Positions 10,008-19,075 of a stretch of DNA of 64,000 nt are shown here, piece after piece. The position numbers were made by a program, and so were the translations under genes. Position 1 is the first letter of the stretch, and the number at the start of each line of letters is the position of its first letter. The notes under the pieces are model-generated. The model did no database searches and was not told the origin of the DNA. It worked only from the letters and a program-made list of their open reading frames with translations. Source of the stretch: Roseiarcus sp963780825 (GTDB taxonomy: Bacteria > Pseudomonadota > Alphaproteobacteria > Rhizobiales > Beijerinckiaceae); NCBI GenBank assembly GCA_963780825.1, contig CAWADL010000024.1:832580-896579 (forward strand), given 5' to 3'.

Positions 10008-10269
10008 ATACGAAGGTCTCCGAGCCTGGGTCCGGTGAAACGGTCAGGCAGCTCCGGATACTTTGCACCGTGAAGCGATCCGTATTCCGGCGCCGCACAC
10101 GGTTGTTTGAGGACCGGCCCAGTTAGCCGACCCTCAGTTCGCCAATCTGGTTCAACCACAGAGCACAACGCTTTTCACCGAGTAAGGCCCCGAAGGAACG
10201 AACTCAGCTCCGCCTTCAGGCGGAGCGGCCGGCGTCACTCCTGCCAAGCCCTCCGTCAAACTCGAACGA

Positions 10270-11562
10270 TCAAGCCTTTTCGTATTGAGCGAGAGAACCG
10301 GCCCACTTATCGAAGAACGTTTTGCTCAATCCGGACAGCGGCAGCCCGATCGGCAATCGAGATTTACCGTATTTGGCGAATTCGAGATATTTCTTGATCG
10401 TCTTCAAATCCTCGGCGTCGGTCAGTTGCAGATCCTCATTGACGAAATGGATGACCATACCCCGTTTCACCGCCGTCTCGAGCATCTGGTTCCGCTCGTC
10501 CTCTTCCTCGGGAAGGGCGAAGATGCTGTACATGATCGCGTTGCACTCTCTAACCTCGACCATATGTCGCAGCGTTGGTAGGTGCGGCATATCCTCGAGA
10601 TCAAACAGCTCATAATCAAACTCGAGGTTGTTCTTCTTGCAATAATCAACCAGCATGTAACGTTGCAGATGCACCGGGATCGCGTAGGTCGACGCCGTAT
10701 TGTTCGCGACATAGAAGATGTTTTTCTTGCCGTTGGCGTAGGCCGTCGCCCGAGGCGGCCGCGTCGCGAGCACATCCTCTTCTTCTTCCGTCTCTGGGAT
10801 CAGATGAAAGTAACCCGCAGGGATTTTACGGCCGAGATAGTCGCCGTAGATTCCCTCGGCGATGCGGAAGTCCATGCTCACGCGCGTCTTGCCGGTGACG
10901 TTTGGTCGTCCCGAACCGTGAATGTTCTCCTGCGTGAAAAAGCACGCACTGCCAGGCTTCGCCTTGATCTGGTGGCTCTCTTTGCCGAAAACCTCGGTCA
11001 TCTCATCCAGGGTCAGGCGATTTTGCGATGCATATTTGATCAACTCCCGAGATTTCTTAATCGGCAGGATTTGCATCGACCGGCTTCGATCCTCGTCGCT
11101 GGTCACATCGACGAAAGGCATCCAAATACTGCGGGAAGCAATGCCATGGCCATACAAAAGCCCGGTATGAAATGGAAAGAACAACTCTGGAGTTGTCGGC
11201 AACATTATCCGTACATTCATGAAACGCTGCACTGCGACCGGGAGCCGCAATTTACCTTGCGTCACGACTTGTTCGCGCACAAAGCGATTTAGCATCCGCC
11301 GAAACTCGGGCAGGTTCGTGTCGGCGCAAAGTTTTTTGGTAACGGTGTAAACTTCTTTGTAAGGGACAGCCTCGTGGAGGTAACTCAGGTCATCCAACTT
11401 ATAGCCCATTTCACGAACGCGATTCAGGATCCATTCGTTGAAGGGATAGAGTGAGTTATCCCAAGAATATACTTGCGCATCCCATGTTGTTGTTAAGCTC
11501 TTTTCAAGCTCTGCGTCGATATCGTTGGCCGCTACGAGTGTTTCGCGTACATGCTGCGTCAT
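10270..11562 (-). CDS. Fused sporadic-carbohydrate-cluster protein: iron/2-oxoglutarate oxygenase-like domain plus LIC12192-like domain
   Basis: AAGGGG 8 bases before ATG 11562 favours that start (430 residues); an in-frame ATG lies at 11580. Residues about 60-240 resemble 2OG-Fe(II) oxygenases of sporadic carbohydrate clusters: FHTGLLYGHG at the first iron site, His215 in NIHGSG as distal ligand, Arg227 in KTRVSMDF as 2-oxoglutarate binder. The first site reads H132-T-G134, so the usual Asp/Glu is missing. Residues about 281-385 (YAIPVHLQRYMLVDYCKKN; MYSIFALPEEEDER) resemble the LIC12192-family protein normally encoded separately. An acidic linker joins them. Family assignments are from memory. 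Confidence 0.72.
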   Translation of the reverse strand: MTQHVRETLVAANDIDAELEKSLTTTWDAQVYSWDNSLYPFNEWILNRVREMGYKLDDLSYLHEAVPYKEVYTVTKKLCADTNLPEFRRMLNRFVREQVVTQGKLRLPVAVQRFMNVRIMLPTTPELFFPFHTGLLYGHGIASRSIWMPFVDVTSDEDRSRSMQILPIKKSRELIKYASQNRLTLDEMTEVFGKESHQIKAKPGSACFFTQENIHGSGRPNVTGKTRVSMDFRIAEGIYGDYLGRKIPAGYFHLIPETEEEEDVLATRPPRATAYANGKKNIFYVANNTASTYAIPVHLQRYMLVDYCKKNNLEFDYELFDLEDMPHLPTLRHMVEVRECNAIMYSIFALPEEEDERNQMLETAVKRGMVIHFVNEDLQLTDAEDLKTIKKYLEFAKYGKSRLPIGLPLSGLSKTFFDKWAGSLAQYEKA

Positions 11563-12285
11563 GACGATGCCCCTTAACATGTTACATTGCGACTAAACCC
11601 GTCCTCGGAAGAAAACCGTAACGTGTTCTCCGGATCGGATCCCTTCGATCGATTTGCGCGCCTCTGAAGCTACCGAGTATTGTGGAGCGTCAAGTTGCGC
11701 TTCACGAAGATGATCACGGCGCAACACACGTCCAAAAAGCCCGCAATATTTTCCCAGAGCTGAAGGGCCTTGAAGCGCAGGACCCGACGTGCAGGCGAGA
11801 CGATCTTAGTACGGGAATTCCCGTGCGTAAAGTTTGCAAACCAGAGAATACAAAAAATACAGATAATGGCTAAAATGCGGCAAACCACATCTGCTCTACG
11901 TCAGTTACCGCTGAGTTGCGAGACATAAGACCTTAGGCGTCGGTTCAGCGCGACACTGTTTGTTCCGTTTCAGCGCGAGATCCGGCGCCGCAAATTCGGT
12001 GGAGGCGTTACTCGGTTTAGGGGCCTGGGCGATCCGTCGCACGGCGTCAGCTCAGCGCGGCCCAGGGCTCCGAGTCCGCGAGGATTTTCGGAATACCGAT
12101 CAAACCATGACTTCAAGGAAACTAAGACCGTTTTATTTGCAAAGCACTGTCTTATCGTCGCATCTCGCGACCGTAGTCTGCGGTCAACATTGGGAATTCT
12201 CAACTTTAGGAACATCTTTACGCCGCCGTTCCCCGTTTTATCCGCTTTCAGTTGATTCTATCTGAACGCTGGCGGGGACATCTTT
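11563..12285. other. Intergenic region of about 720 bases without a supported gene
   Basis: It separates the leftward oxygenase gene from the rightward cytochrome b561 gene, so promoters for both should lie here. It is less GC-rich than the surroundings in places. A leftward frame at 11670-11888 has a hydrophobic start but no family features or ribosome site. I see no repeat of the families found elsewhere. Confidence 0.5.
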
Positions 12286-12852
12286 ATGGCTATTCACACA
12301 GCGCGAAGCGCGACAACGTATGACCCCACGACAATTGTCCTGCATTGGCTGACGGCGGTTCTCGTTAGCGCACTTTGGCTCGTCGGCCAGACGGCCGACT
12401 TTATTCCCGACGGTCCTCTCAACACGGCGGTATGGTCTTGCCATGTCGTGTTCGGTTTCGTCTTGGCCGCTTTGCTGGTGTTCCGTGTCTATCATCGCTT
12501 GACCAATGGTCGGCGCCTTCCGCCCACCCGCGCGTTCAATAAATTCGCCGTGGCTACCCATTTGCTGCTGTACGCACTGTTGGGCGTCGTCGTCATCCTC
12601 GGCGTCGCCAACGCCTTTGTTCGAGGCTACAATCTGTTTGACGTGGTCAGCTTGCCGCAAATCGGGGATAAGGATCTGAAGAAACCGATCACCGAGTGGC
12701 ACGGCCTGCTTGCGAATGTGACGTTGGCGCTCGCAGGACTTCATGCTGTGGCTGCGCTGGTCCATCATTATGCGTTTGGGGATGCGGTGCTTGCGCGCAT
12801 GATCCCCGTCACCAGGCGTCGGCAGAGCGCCTCCTACTATAAAGTTCCATAA
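12286..12852 (+). CDS. Cytochrome b561 family membrane protein
   Basis: About 188 residues with four hydrophobic helices and well-placed histidines for two b hemes: IVLHWLTAVLV, WSCHVVFGFVL, VATHLLLYALLG, and WHGLLANVTLALAGLHAVAALVHH. The family moves electrons across the inner membrane, in bacteria often from ubiquinol to a periplasmic acceptor such as superoxide. It lies 80 bases before a two-component system and may be its target. Confidence 0.88.
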   Translation: MAIHTARSATTYDPTTIVLHWLTAVLVSALWLVGQTADFIPDGPLNTAVWSCHVVFGFVLAALLVFRVYHRLTNGRRLPPTRAFNKFAVATHLLLYALLGVVVILGVANAFVRGYNLFDVVSLPQIGDKDLKKPITEWHGLLANVTLALAGLHAVAALVHHYAFGDAVLARMIPVTRRRQSASYYKVP

Positions 12853-12932
12853 CGGGGAGCGGAGAGCACCGTCGAGTTGAGAGCAGCTTCACCCACGCCT
12901 CCAATCAAGAGGCCAATACAGGAAGGGCGATA

Positions 12933-13610
12933 ATGGATGTGCTGATCGTCGAGGACGACGAAGATGCAGCCGCATTCGTGGTCGCCGAGTTGAAAGCTCG
13001 CGGCGATCGGGTCGATCACGCGCGCGACGGCCGTGCGGGTTTGGCGTTAGCGGCAACCGGCGCCTACGACGTCCTGATCCTCGATCGCATGGTTCCCGAG
13101 ATCGACGGCGTTGCGCTTATCTCTGAACTTCGCGAGCAAGGCGTCGCCACGCCGGCGCTGTTCTTGACGTGTTTGTCGGGCATCAGCGACCGCGTCGAAG
13201 GCCTTGCCGCCGGTGGAGACGACTATCTGGTAAAACCTTTTGCGGTTCCCGAGCTTTTGGCCCGGCTCGAAGCGCTCGCGCGGCGGCCGACACTCGGCGC
13301 GGCCCCCACCCAACTCTGCGCCGGCGATATTGAAATAGACCTGATTGCCCGCACCGTGAAACGCGACCGCCGCGGGATTGACCTCCAGCCTCGCGAGTTT
13401 CAATTGCTCGAATATTTCGTGCGTAATGCTGGCAAAGTCGTCACGCGAAGGATGCTGCTCGAGCACATCTGGAACTATGATTTCGATCCGCGCACCAACA
13501 TCGTCGAGACCCATGTGAGCCGCCTCAGGGCCAAGCTCGACGAGAATGCGCGATCGGGCGCGATCCGTACGCTTCGTGGCTCGGGATATATCCTGCGTGG
13601 CGAAGATTAG
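12933..13610 (+). CDS. OmpR-family response regulator
   Basis: Receiver domain (residues 1-115) has the acidic pair EDDED, the phosphorylation aspartate in VLILDRMVP and the conserved lysine in YLVKPF. The C-terminal winged helix (about 130-222) shows LQPREFQLLEYF and RGSGYIL. A good ribosome site (AGGAAGGG) precedes the ATG. The histidine kinase gene starts before this gene ends, so they form one operon. The signal is unknown; genes next to it suggest a redox or envelope role. Confidence 0.92.
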   Translation: MDVLIVEDDEDAAAFVVAELKARGDRVDHARDGRAGLALAATGAYDVLILDRMVPEIDGVALISELREQGVATPALFLTCLSGISDRVEGLAAGGDDYLVKPFAVPELLARLEALARRPTLGAAPTQLCAGDIEIDLIARTVKRDRRGIDLQPREFQLLEYFVRNAGKVVTRRMLLEHIWNYDFDPRTNIVETHVSRLRAKLDENARSGAIRTLRGSGYILRGED

Positions 13611-14949
13611 GCTGCTTTCGTCGGCGAGCTTCCGGCTCACATCGCTCTATTTGGGCCTCTTCGCCATTTCGGCCCTGGCGGTCGGCAGCTTTGTTTATGT
13701 CTTTATCCTGCGCTCACAGGAGCGCGCGTTCGCAGAGCGGATCGAAGAGGAAACCGACGCGCTTGCGCGACTTGGCCGAACCGAAGGGCGCGCCCGGCTG
13801 ACAGCAAACATCGAGGCGCGCTCTGTAGGCGGAGGATCGCTCGTCTATGGGCTTTATGGGTCAGACGGGGTTCGCCTCGCCGGCCGATCGCCGGTGACGT
13901 GGAGCAAGCCCCATTCGGGCTGGAGCGAGGGACCGGAAGCCGATGAGGTCGAGATCGAAGAAGATGAGCCCGACATCGTCCGTATGTTGACCACCCAGCT
14001 GGCCGACGGCGCATTTTTGGTTGTTGGCGACGAACGCACGGCCGTCGACAAGGTAATGCACGACATAACGCGGGCGTTTCTCTGGGCCCTCGGCGTCGCC
14101 CTCGCGCTTGGGCTCGGCGGCGGCCTTTGGCTTAGCCGCCACTTCCTCAGCCGGTTGGACACCATGCGCAACACCGCCCACGCCATCATGGACGGCGACT
14201 GGCGGCGGCGCATTCCCGTATCTATTTTCGACGACGACCTGACTGCGGTGGCCCGAACCTTCAATCGCCTGTTCGAGCGGATCGAAAAACTGCTCTTGGC
14301 TCAAAAGCAGGTCGGCTCAGATATCGCGCACGACTTGCGACGTCCGCTCGCGAAGGTGTCGCGCGACCTGGAGCGCGCGAAAGGTTCCGGCGATTTCGAA
14401 GCGATCGAGCACGCCGCCGCCGGCGTCGAAGAGGTGCTGCAAACATTTGACGCCCTGCTCCGCATCGGCGAAATTGAGAGCGGCGCAAGGCGGGCGGCGT
14501 TTGCTTCGATTGATCTCGCAGAACTGACGAGCGACGTGGTTGAGGCGTTTCGTCCGTCGGCGGAGGACGAGCATCGCGCTTTGACGACCCGTCTGGAATC
14601 GCCTTTGCCCATGCAAGGCGATGCGGCGCTCCTGAAGCAGGCCATCGCCAACCTTATCGACAACGCTTTGCGCCATACGGCGCCAGGAGTCGCTGTCGAC
14701 GTGGTTGCCAAACGCATGGCTGACGGTGTGCAACTGGAGGTCGTCGATCGCGGCCAAGGCGTGCCCGAGGCAGACCGCGCGCAATTGTTTCAGCGATTTT
14801 TCCGCGCCGACGCCGCGCGTCAATCTGCAGGCACGGGTTTAGGATTGGCCCTGGTGGCGGCGATCGCTGACTTGCATGACATGGAGGTTGTCGCCTCCGA
14901 CAATGCGCCCGGCCTGCGCGTGATCTTGCGGTCCATTGCGCACGTTTGA
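13597..14949 (+). CDS. Sensor histidine kinase
   Basis: I choose GTG 13597, which overlaps the regulator stop by 14 bases; a longer frame from 13546 has no added domain. Order: membrane helix near residues 15-35, a periplasmic sensor of about 110 residues, second helix near 160-180, HAMP region, then the H box DIAHDLRRPLAKV, the N box IANLIDNALRH and the G box GTGLGLALV. It would phosphorylate the adjoining regulator. The periplasmic part has no domain I recognise. Confidence 0.9.
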   Translation: MAKIRLLSSASFRLTSLYLGLFAISALAVGSFVYVFILRSQERAFAERIEEETDALARLGRTEGRARLTANIEARSVGGGSLVYGLYGSDGVRLAGRSPVTWSKPHSGWSEGPEADEVEIEEDEPDIVRMLTTQLADGAFLVVGDERTAVDKVMHDITRAFLWALGVALALGLGGGLWLSRHFLSRLDTMRNTAHAIMDGDWRRRIPVSIFDDDLTAVARTFNRLFERIEKLLLAQKQVGSDIAHDLRRPLAKVSRDLERAKGSGDFEAIEHAAAGVEEVLQTFDALLRIGEIESGARRAAFASIDLAELTSDVVEAFRPSAEDEHRALTTRLESPLPMQGDAALLKQAIANLIDNALRHTAPGVAVDVVAKRMADGVQLEVVDRGQGVPEADRAQLFQRFFRADAARQSAGTGLGLALVAAIADLHDMEVVASDNAPGLRVILRSIAHV

Positions 14950-14992
14950 CGGCGAAAGAGGACCGTCTACCGCTGGTTACGGCGCAAGCGCT

Positions 14993-15361
14993 TCAGTTTA
15001 CGGCTCTTGAGGTCGGTGGAATCCGCGCGAGGACATCCCTGCAGCGAATGACAATTTCGTCCAGCGCGTGGATCGGAATTCGGAGGCTCAACCAGCCGAA
15101 GCCCGGGCTTCGCAGCGACAAAATCGGTGTGCGTTCCCCTACATCGACCCCGATGTGGCATGATTTCACCCGATGCGTCACTCTCGGTTGACTTGCCGGA
15201 AAAGCGGCCGGCGCTTCCGGCCGCATTCGCGCGCGCAGAAGCATTAAATTCTGGATCAGGCTGTCGACCTGGTGCGTACGAAGCACGATCAATTCATCGT
15301 TCACATCGACCCGGATCGCGGTTCCCTCCCACCCAACCGTCATTTTCATTTTTGGGGCCAT
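14993..15361 (-). CDS. Small hypothetical protein
   Basis: About 122 residues. GAGGG lies 7 bases before ATG 15361. The text looks like a real, mixed alpha/beta protein (TAIRVDVNDELIVLRTHQVDSL; LRIPIHALDEIVIRC), with no membrane segment, and converges on the histidine kinase gene. I do not recognise the family. The frame stays open upstream to 15496, but that part looks random. Confidence 0.5.
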   Translation of the reverse strand: MAPKMKMTVGWEGTAIRVDVNDELIVLRTHQVDSLIQNLMLLRARMRPEAPAAFPASQPRVTHRVKSCHIGVDVGERTPILSLRSPGFGWLSLRIPIHALDEIVIRCRDVLARIPPTSRAVN

Positions 15362-15966
15362 GTTAGAACCCTCTATGATTGTCATACAGCTTCCCCGCCC
15401 CACCGACGCGAAACATACGCGCTGGTACAACCTCTGACGCTTGCGGGGGATCCAAGGTTGTTTTGGTTGGATCGCCCCGCTCCCGCGTTCGGACAAGACT
15501 GTGCTGTCGTGGCGTCAGTACGGCCACCAGTGTGATTTTTCGCAATGTTGACTGAGTATGCGAACGGGGCCAGCGCCAACAGAGCCCCTACGGCGGCGAG
15601 TTCAGGCCGGCATTGCGAATGCTTTATTTGTTTGGTCCGTGCTGGTCGAGGCGCGATCGGTCGGGCGCCGACGATAGGCTGGCTTGCGTCGGAGCGGCGC
15701 CCCTCAATGCCCCGCCGTCTATCGAAGGCGTCCGCTATACTGCCCTTCGCGGATCCAACAGCGAGTGAAGGACCCACGCCCTCTCATTCAAAAGATGCCG
15801 AAATCGGAAACGGAAATTCGCGACCGGAGGCTTGCCGCCCTAGGCGGTCAAAAACGGCCCGCAAAGACGGACAAGCGCCCGCTGACCGCAAATCGGCCAC
15901 GCTAACCCACTGTACTGTCGCGGAAATCTTCTATGAGCGACTCTGCCGAAATTCGCGCCGACGGAC
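15362..15966. other. Intergenic region of about 600 bases
   Basis: Between the small leftward gene and tRNA-Ala. Several frames are open by chance because of high GC. A short rightward frame near 15795-15905 (starting MPKSETEIRD) could code a 36-residue basic peptide, but nothing supports it. No repeat family member was seen. Confidence 0.45.
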
Positions 15967-16042
<76 letters not shown>

Positions 16043-16130
16043 GGACCGCGCGCTCAATACGTGCGCAAGAGGCGCGTGTCAACGCAAGAGCGGGTCCAGA
16101 TGTCGCGCGCCAGCCTCTGTGGGAGACTTT

Positions 16131-16421
16131 ATGCGCGCGATCCTTGATGTCGTATTCCTGGCGCTTGATCTGTACAGTTACGTTATAATTGCGACCGCAG
16201 TCATGTCTTGGCTTATCGCATTCAATGTTGTCAATATTCGAAACGACGTCGTCCGTTCTATTTGGAACACGCTGATTGCTTTGACGGAACCGCTTTTGCG
16301 ACCGATCCGTCGCTTCCTGCCGAATTTCGGCGGCATCGATATCTCGCCGGTCATCCTTTACCTATTAGTACTGCTAATCGAGAGGATCCTCGCCCGCTAC
16401 GTCTACCCTTACGTGTTCTGA
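16131..16421 (+). CDS. YggT family membrane protein
   Basis: About 96 residues with two hydrophobic helices and the YggT motif in LIALTEPLLRPIRRFLP. GGGAGA just before ATG 16131 decides the start over a GTG at 16119. YggT proteins are inner-membrane proteins linked to osmotic stress and envelope or division functions. The gene ends three bases before mch, so they may be co-transcribed. Confidence 0.88.
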   Translation: MRAILDVVFLALDLYSYVIIATAVMSWLIAFNVVNIRNDVVRSIWNTLIALTEPLLRPIRRFLPNFGGIDISPVILYLLVLLIERILARYVYPYVF

Positions 16422-16424
16422 TCG

Positions 16425-17474
16425 ATGGCGAAGACTGCGGCTGGCCGATTTTTCGAGGATTTTCGCGTCGGGGAAACCTTGCGGCATGCAACCCCGCGCA
16501 CGCTCAACGTCGGCGACGCCTCGCTCTATTCGGCCCTCTATGGCTCGAGATTTGCCGTGCAAAGCGCCGATACGTTTGCGCGGGCCGTCGGTTACGCGAG
16601 CGCGCCGATCGACGATCTCCTGGCCTTCCACGTCGTGTTCGGCAAGAGCGTGCCGGACGTGTCGGTCAACGCCGTCGCAAACCTCGGGTACGCCGATGGC
16701 CGCTTTCTTCGCGCCGTCTACCCGGGAGATACGCTGACCGCCGAAAGCGACGTGATCGGCCTCAGGGAAAACGCCAATCATCAAACCGGCGTCGTCTATG
16801 TTCGCACCCGAGGCCTCAACCAACGCAGCGAAACCGTCTTGGAATATGTGCGCTGGGTGATGGTTCGCAAACGCGATCCGCAGGCGCCGGCTCCTCAAAC
16901 AATCGTTCCCGATACGCCGACCCGCGTGGCGCCGGAGACGCTCGGCGAGGCTTGCCCCAGGTTTGATCTCGCATCCTACGATTTCGTAGCTGCGGGCTCG
17001 CCGCATCGCTTCGCGGATTATGAAGTGGGCGAGAAGGTCGACCATGTTGAGGGTATGACGGTCGAAGAGGCGGAGCATATGCTCGCGACCCGCCTGTACC
17101 AGAACACCGCGAAGGTGCACTTCAATCAACTCGAGGCGAACCAGGGGCGTTTTGGCAGACGCCTGATCTACGGCGGCCATGTGATTTCTCTCGCGCGCGC
17201 GCTGAGTTTCAATGGCCTCGCCAATGCGTTCCACATCGCGGCGATCAACGGCGGCCGGCACGTGGCGCCACTGTTTGCTGGCGACACGGTGTTTGCCTGG
17301 AGCGAAATTCTGGAAAAGGTCGAGTTGCCTGGCCGGATCGATGTCGGGGCGTTGCGCGTGCGGCTGGTGGCGACCAAGAACCAACCCTGCAGGGATTTCC
17401 CAGACCGGGCGGGCGACGGCTACAACCCGAGCGTCGTGCTCGATTTCGATATATGGGTCCTCATCCCGAGATAA
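16425..17474 (+). CDS. mch: Mesaconyl-CoA hydratase (2-methylfumaryl-CoA hydratase), double MaoC-like
   Basis: The 349-residue protein is built of two hot-dog MaoC-like halves: GRFFEDFRVGETLRHATPRT at the N terminus and HRFADYEVGEKVDHVEGMTV in the middle. FGRRLIYGGHVISLARAL is the second-half active-site region. Size and order match Mch of the ethylmalonyl-CoA pathway, which hydrates mesaconyl-C1-CoA to beta-methylmalyl-CoA during acetyl-CoA assimilation. No other gene of that pathway lies nearby. Confidence 0.85.
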   Translation: MAKTAAGRFFEDFRVGETLRHATPRTLNVGDASLYSALYGSRFAVQSADTFARAVGYASAPIDDLLAFHVVFGKSVPDVSVNAVANLGYADGRFLRAVYPGDTLTAESDVIGLRENANHQTGVVYVRTRGLNQRSETVLEYVRWVMVRKRDPQAPAPQTIVPDTPTRVAPETLGEACPRFDLASYDFVAAGSPHRFADYEVGEKVDHVEGMTVEEAEHMLATRLYQNTAKVHFNQLEANQGRFGRRLIYGGHVISLARALSFNGLANAFHIAAINGGRHVAPLFAGDTVFAWSEILEKVELPGRIDVGALRVRLVATKNQPCRDFPDRAGDGYNPSVVLDFDIWVLIPR

Positions 17475-17476
17475 AG

Positions 17477-17812
17477 ATGCGATTACCGGCCGACACAATC
17501 CTGCTGCTCGGCGACGGCGCCGACCCCGAGCTTGGGCGCGTGTGGCGCGAGGAAGCATTGCCGTTGCGGGCGCTTGGGTTCGATTTGGCCGAGCTCGAAA
17601 ATCTCGAAACGGCGACGGTCCTGGCAGCGGGAAATGGCGCAGCGGAGGCGGCGGAGGCCGCCGCGCGTTTGGGGTTCCGGACTTTTCTGGTCAGCGACGA
17701 AGCTGTCGAAGGCGTTCGCTCCGTCTCCCTCGCCGAGGCGCTCGTCGCCGCGAAGTTGGCGCGCGCCCGAGAACGCTGGCGCGCTGCAAGGGCGATCGGC
17801 GGCTTGTCGTAA
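17477..17812 (+). CDS. Small hypothetical protein downstream of mch
   Basis: About 111 residues, starting two bases after the mch stop codon, so translation is probably coupled. The sequence is acidic and alanine-rich (DTILLLGDGADPELGRVW; TVLAAGNGAAEAAEAAARLG) and looks alpha/beta with a possible nucleotide-binding flavour. No known family is recognised. Its tight link to mch suggests an accessory role, which is inference. A palindromic repeat follows directly. Confidence 0.6.
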   Translation: MRLPADTILLLGDGADPELGRVWREEALPLRALGFDLAELENLETATVLAAGNGAAEAAEAAARLGFRTFLVSDEAVEGVRSVSLAEALVAAKLARARERWRAARAIGGLS

Positions 17813-17815
17813 AAA

Positions 17816-17865
17816 GGTCGGCGTGGACGCCAACCCTCCGCGGAGGGTCGGCGTCCACGCCGACC
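17816..17865. repeat. Palindromic repeat, GTCGGCGTCCACGCCGAC family
   Basis: Two 25-base arms at 17816-17840 and 17841-17865 pair with one mismatch, making a long hairpin with almost no loop. It sits between two convergent genes, where a hairpin could stop transcription in both directions. Family members also lie at 25864, 36805 and 52670. Confidence 0.88.
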
Positions 17866-17873
17866 AAGGGGCA

Positions 17874-18827
17874 TCAACCGAGCTGCTTCTCCAACGCATC
17901 GAGCGTGCGATAACACGGTAGCACCTGAGCAACACTGGCGTTCGGCTCGCGGCCCTCACGAATGGCGGCAAAGAACTCGCGGTCCTGCAGCTCGATGCCG
18001 TTCATGCTGACCTCAACCTTGGACACGTCGATTTTTTCATCTTTGCCGGTGAATAGATCGTCGTAGCGCGCGATATAGGTCGCATTGTCGCCGATGTAGC
18101 GGAAGAATGTGCCAAGCGGCCCGTCGTTGTTGAACGAAAGCGACAGCGTGCAGATCGCGCCATTCTCGGCCTTCAACTGGATGCTCATATCCATAGCGAT
18201 GCCGAGCGTCGGGTGGATGGGGCCTTGCACGGCGTTCGCTTTCACAATCCTTGAGCGTGTTTGGTAGGCGAAAAGATCCACCGTATGCGCCGCGTGATGC
18301 CACAACAGATGATCGGTCCAGGAGCGCGCCTGACCCAGCGCGTTCATATTGGTGCGCCGGAAGAAATACGTCTGCACGTCCATTTGCTGGATGTTGAACT
18401 CGCCTGCGACGATCCGCTTGTGCACGAACTGATGGCTCGGGTTGAATCGCCGCGTGTGACCGCACATGGCGACCAGGCCCGTCTTCTTCTGCGCCTCCAG
18501 GACCGCCTCGGCGTCGCGCAGGCTGTCGGCGAGCGGGATCTCGACCTGAACGTGTTTGCCGGCCTGCAGGCATTGTATGGTCTGCGCGGCGTGCATTTGC
18601 GTTGGCGTCGCCAGGATGACGGCGTCGAGGCCGGGCAGCTTCAGCAACTCCGAGAGTTCAGTGGTCGCGTGGCCGACGCCATATTTGCTGGCGGCTTCTT
18701 TCGTCTTGTCGAGTTCGCGCCCGACGACGGAAATGCACTCGACCCCGTCAATCAGCTTGATAGCGTCAAGATGTTTGAGGCCGAAGGCGCCAGCGCCGGC
18801 GAGCGCGACTTTGAGGGTTTGGCTCAT
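17874..18827 (-). CDS. ligC: 4-carboxy-2-hydroxymuconate-6-semialdehyde dehydrogenase
   Basis: A Gfo/Idh/MocA dehydrogenase of about 317 residues: Rossmann start KVALAGAGAFGLKHLDAI, then VQVEIPLADS in place of the common EKP. Context and length match LigC, which oxidises the ring-cleavage product of protocatechuate (as its hemiacetal) to 2-pyrone-4,6-dicarboxylate with NADP. GGGAG precedes ATG 18827. It is the last gene of the lig operon, separated from ligB by about 250 bases that hold a repeat element. The family alone is broad, so the specific name rests on the operon. Confidence 0.85.
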   Translation of the reverse strand: MSQTLKVALAGAGAFGLKHLDAIKLIDGVECISVVGRELDKTKEAASKYGVGHATTELSELLKLPGLDAVILATPTQMHAAQTIQCLQAGKHVQVEIPLADSLRDAEAVLEAQKKTGLVAMCGHTRRFNPSHQFVHKRIVAGEFNIQQMDVQTYFFRRTNMNALGQARSWTDHLLWHHAAHTVDLFAYQTRSRIVKANAVQGPIHPTLGIAMDMSIQLKAENGAICTLSLSFNNDGPLGTFFRYIGDNATYIARYDDLFTGKDEKIDVSKVEVSMNGIELQDREFFAAIREGREPNASVAQVLPCYRTLDALEKQLG

Positions 18828-18883
18828 TTGAGGAACTCCCGATGGCAAGGGGCGCTTTGGTTCTCAGTTGATTGACGTTGACG

Positions 18884-19037
18884 CCGTCATGTCCGGGCTT
18901 GTCCCGGGCATCCACCTCGTGACACGGTTCGGCGGTTGCAGAACGCCAACGCGTTCGTCGGCCGGCCGCGGCGCCAATACTGTGCAACGACACTGGGCAC
19001 GCCGACGCGGATGGCCGAGACAAACCCGGCCATGACG
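18884..19037. repeat. Inverted repeat element inside the lig operon, GTCATGTCCGGGCTTG family
   Basis: The left arm (18884-18911) reads CCGTCATGTCCGGGCTTGTC and onward. The right arm (about 19017-19037) carries the complementary ACAAACCCGGCCATGACG. The interior is about 100 bases with no gene. A compact relative lies at 28588-28620. It separates ligB from ligC. Confidence 0.75.
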
Positions 19038-19075
19038 AAAGCGTAGTGCTGTGGCGACACGTCCAGACATCACGG

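Noticed and set aside
11670..11888. A leftward 72-residue frame with hydrophobic start
   Set aside because: No ribosome site, no family likeness, and the rest of the chain looks random.
15684..15905. A small basic frame ending MPKSETEIRD...
   Set aside because: No ribosome site and no recognisable family; could be chance in GC-rich DNA.
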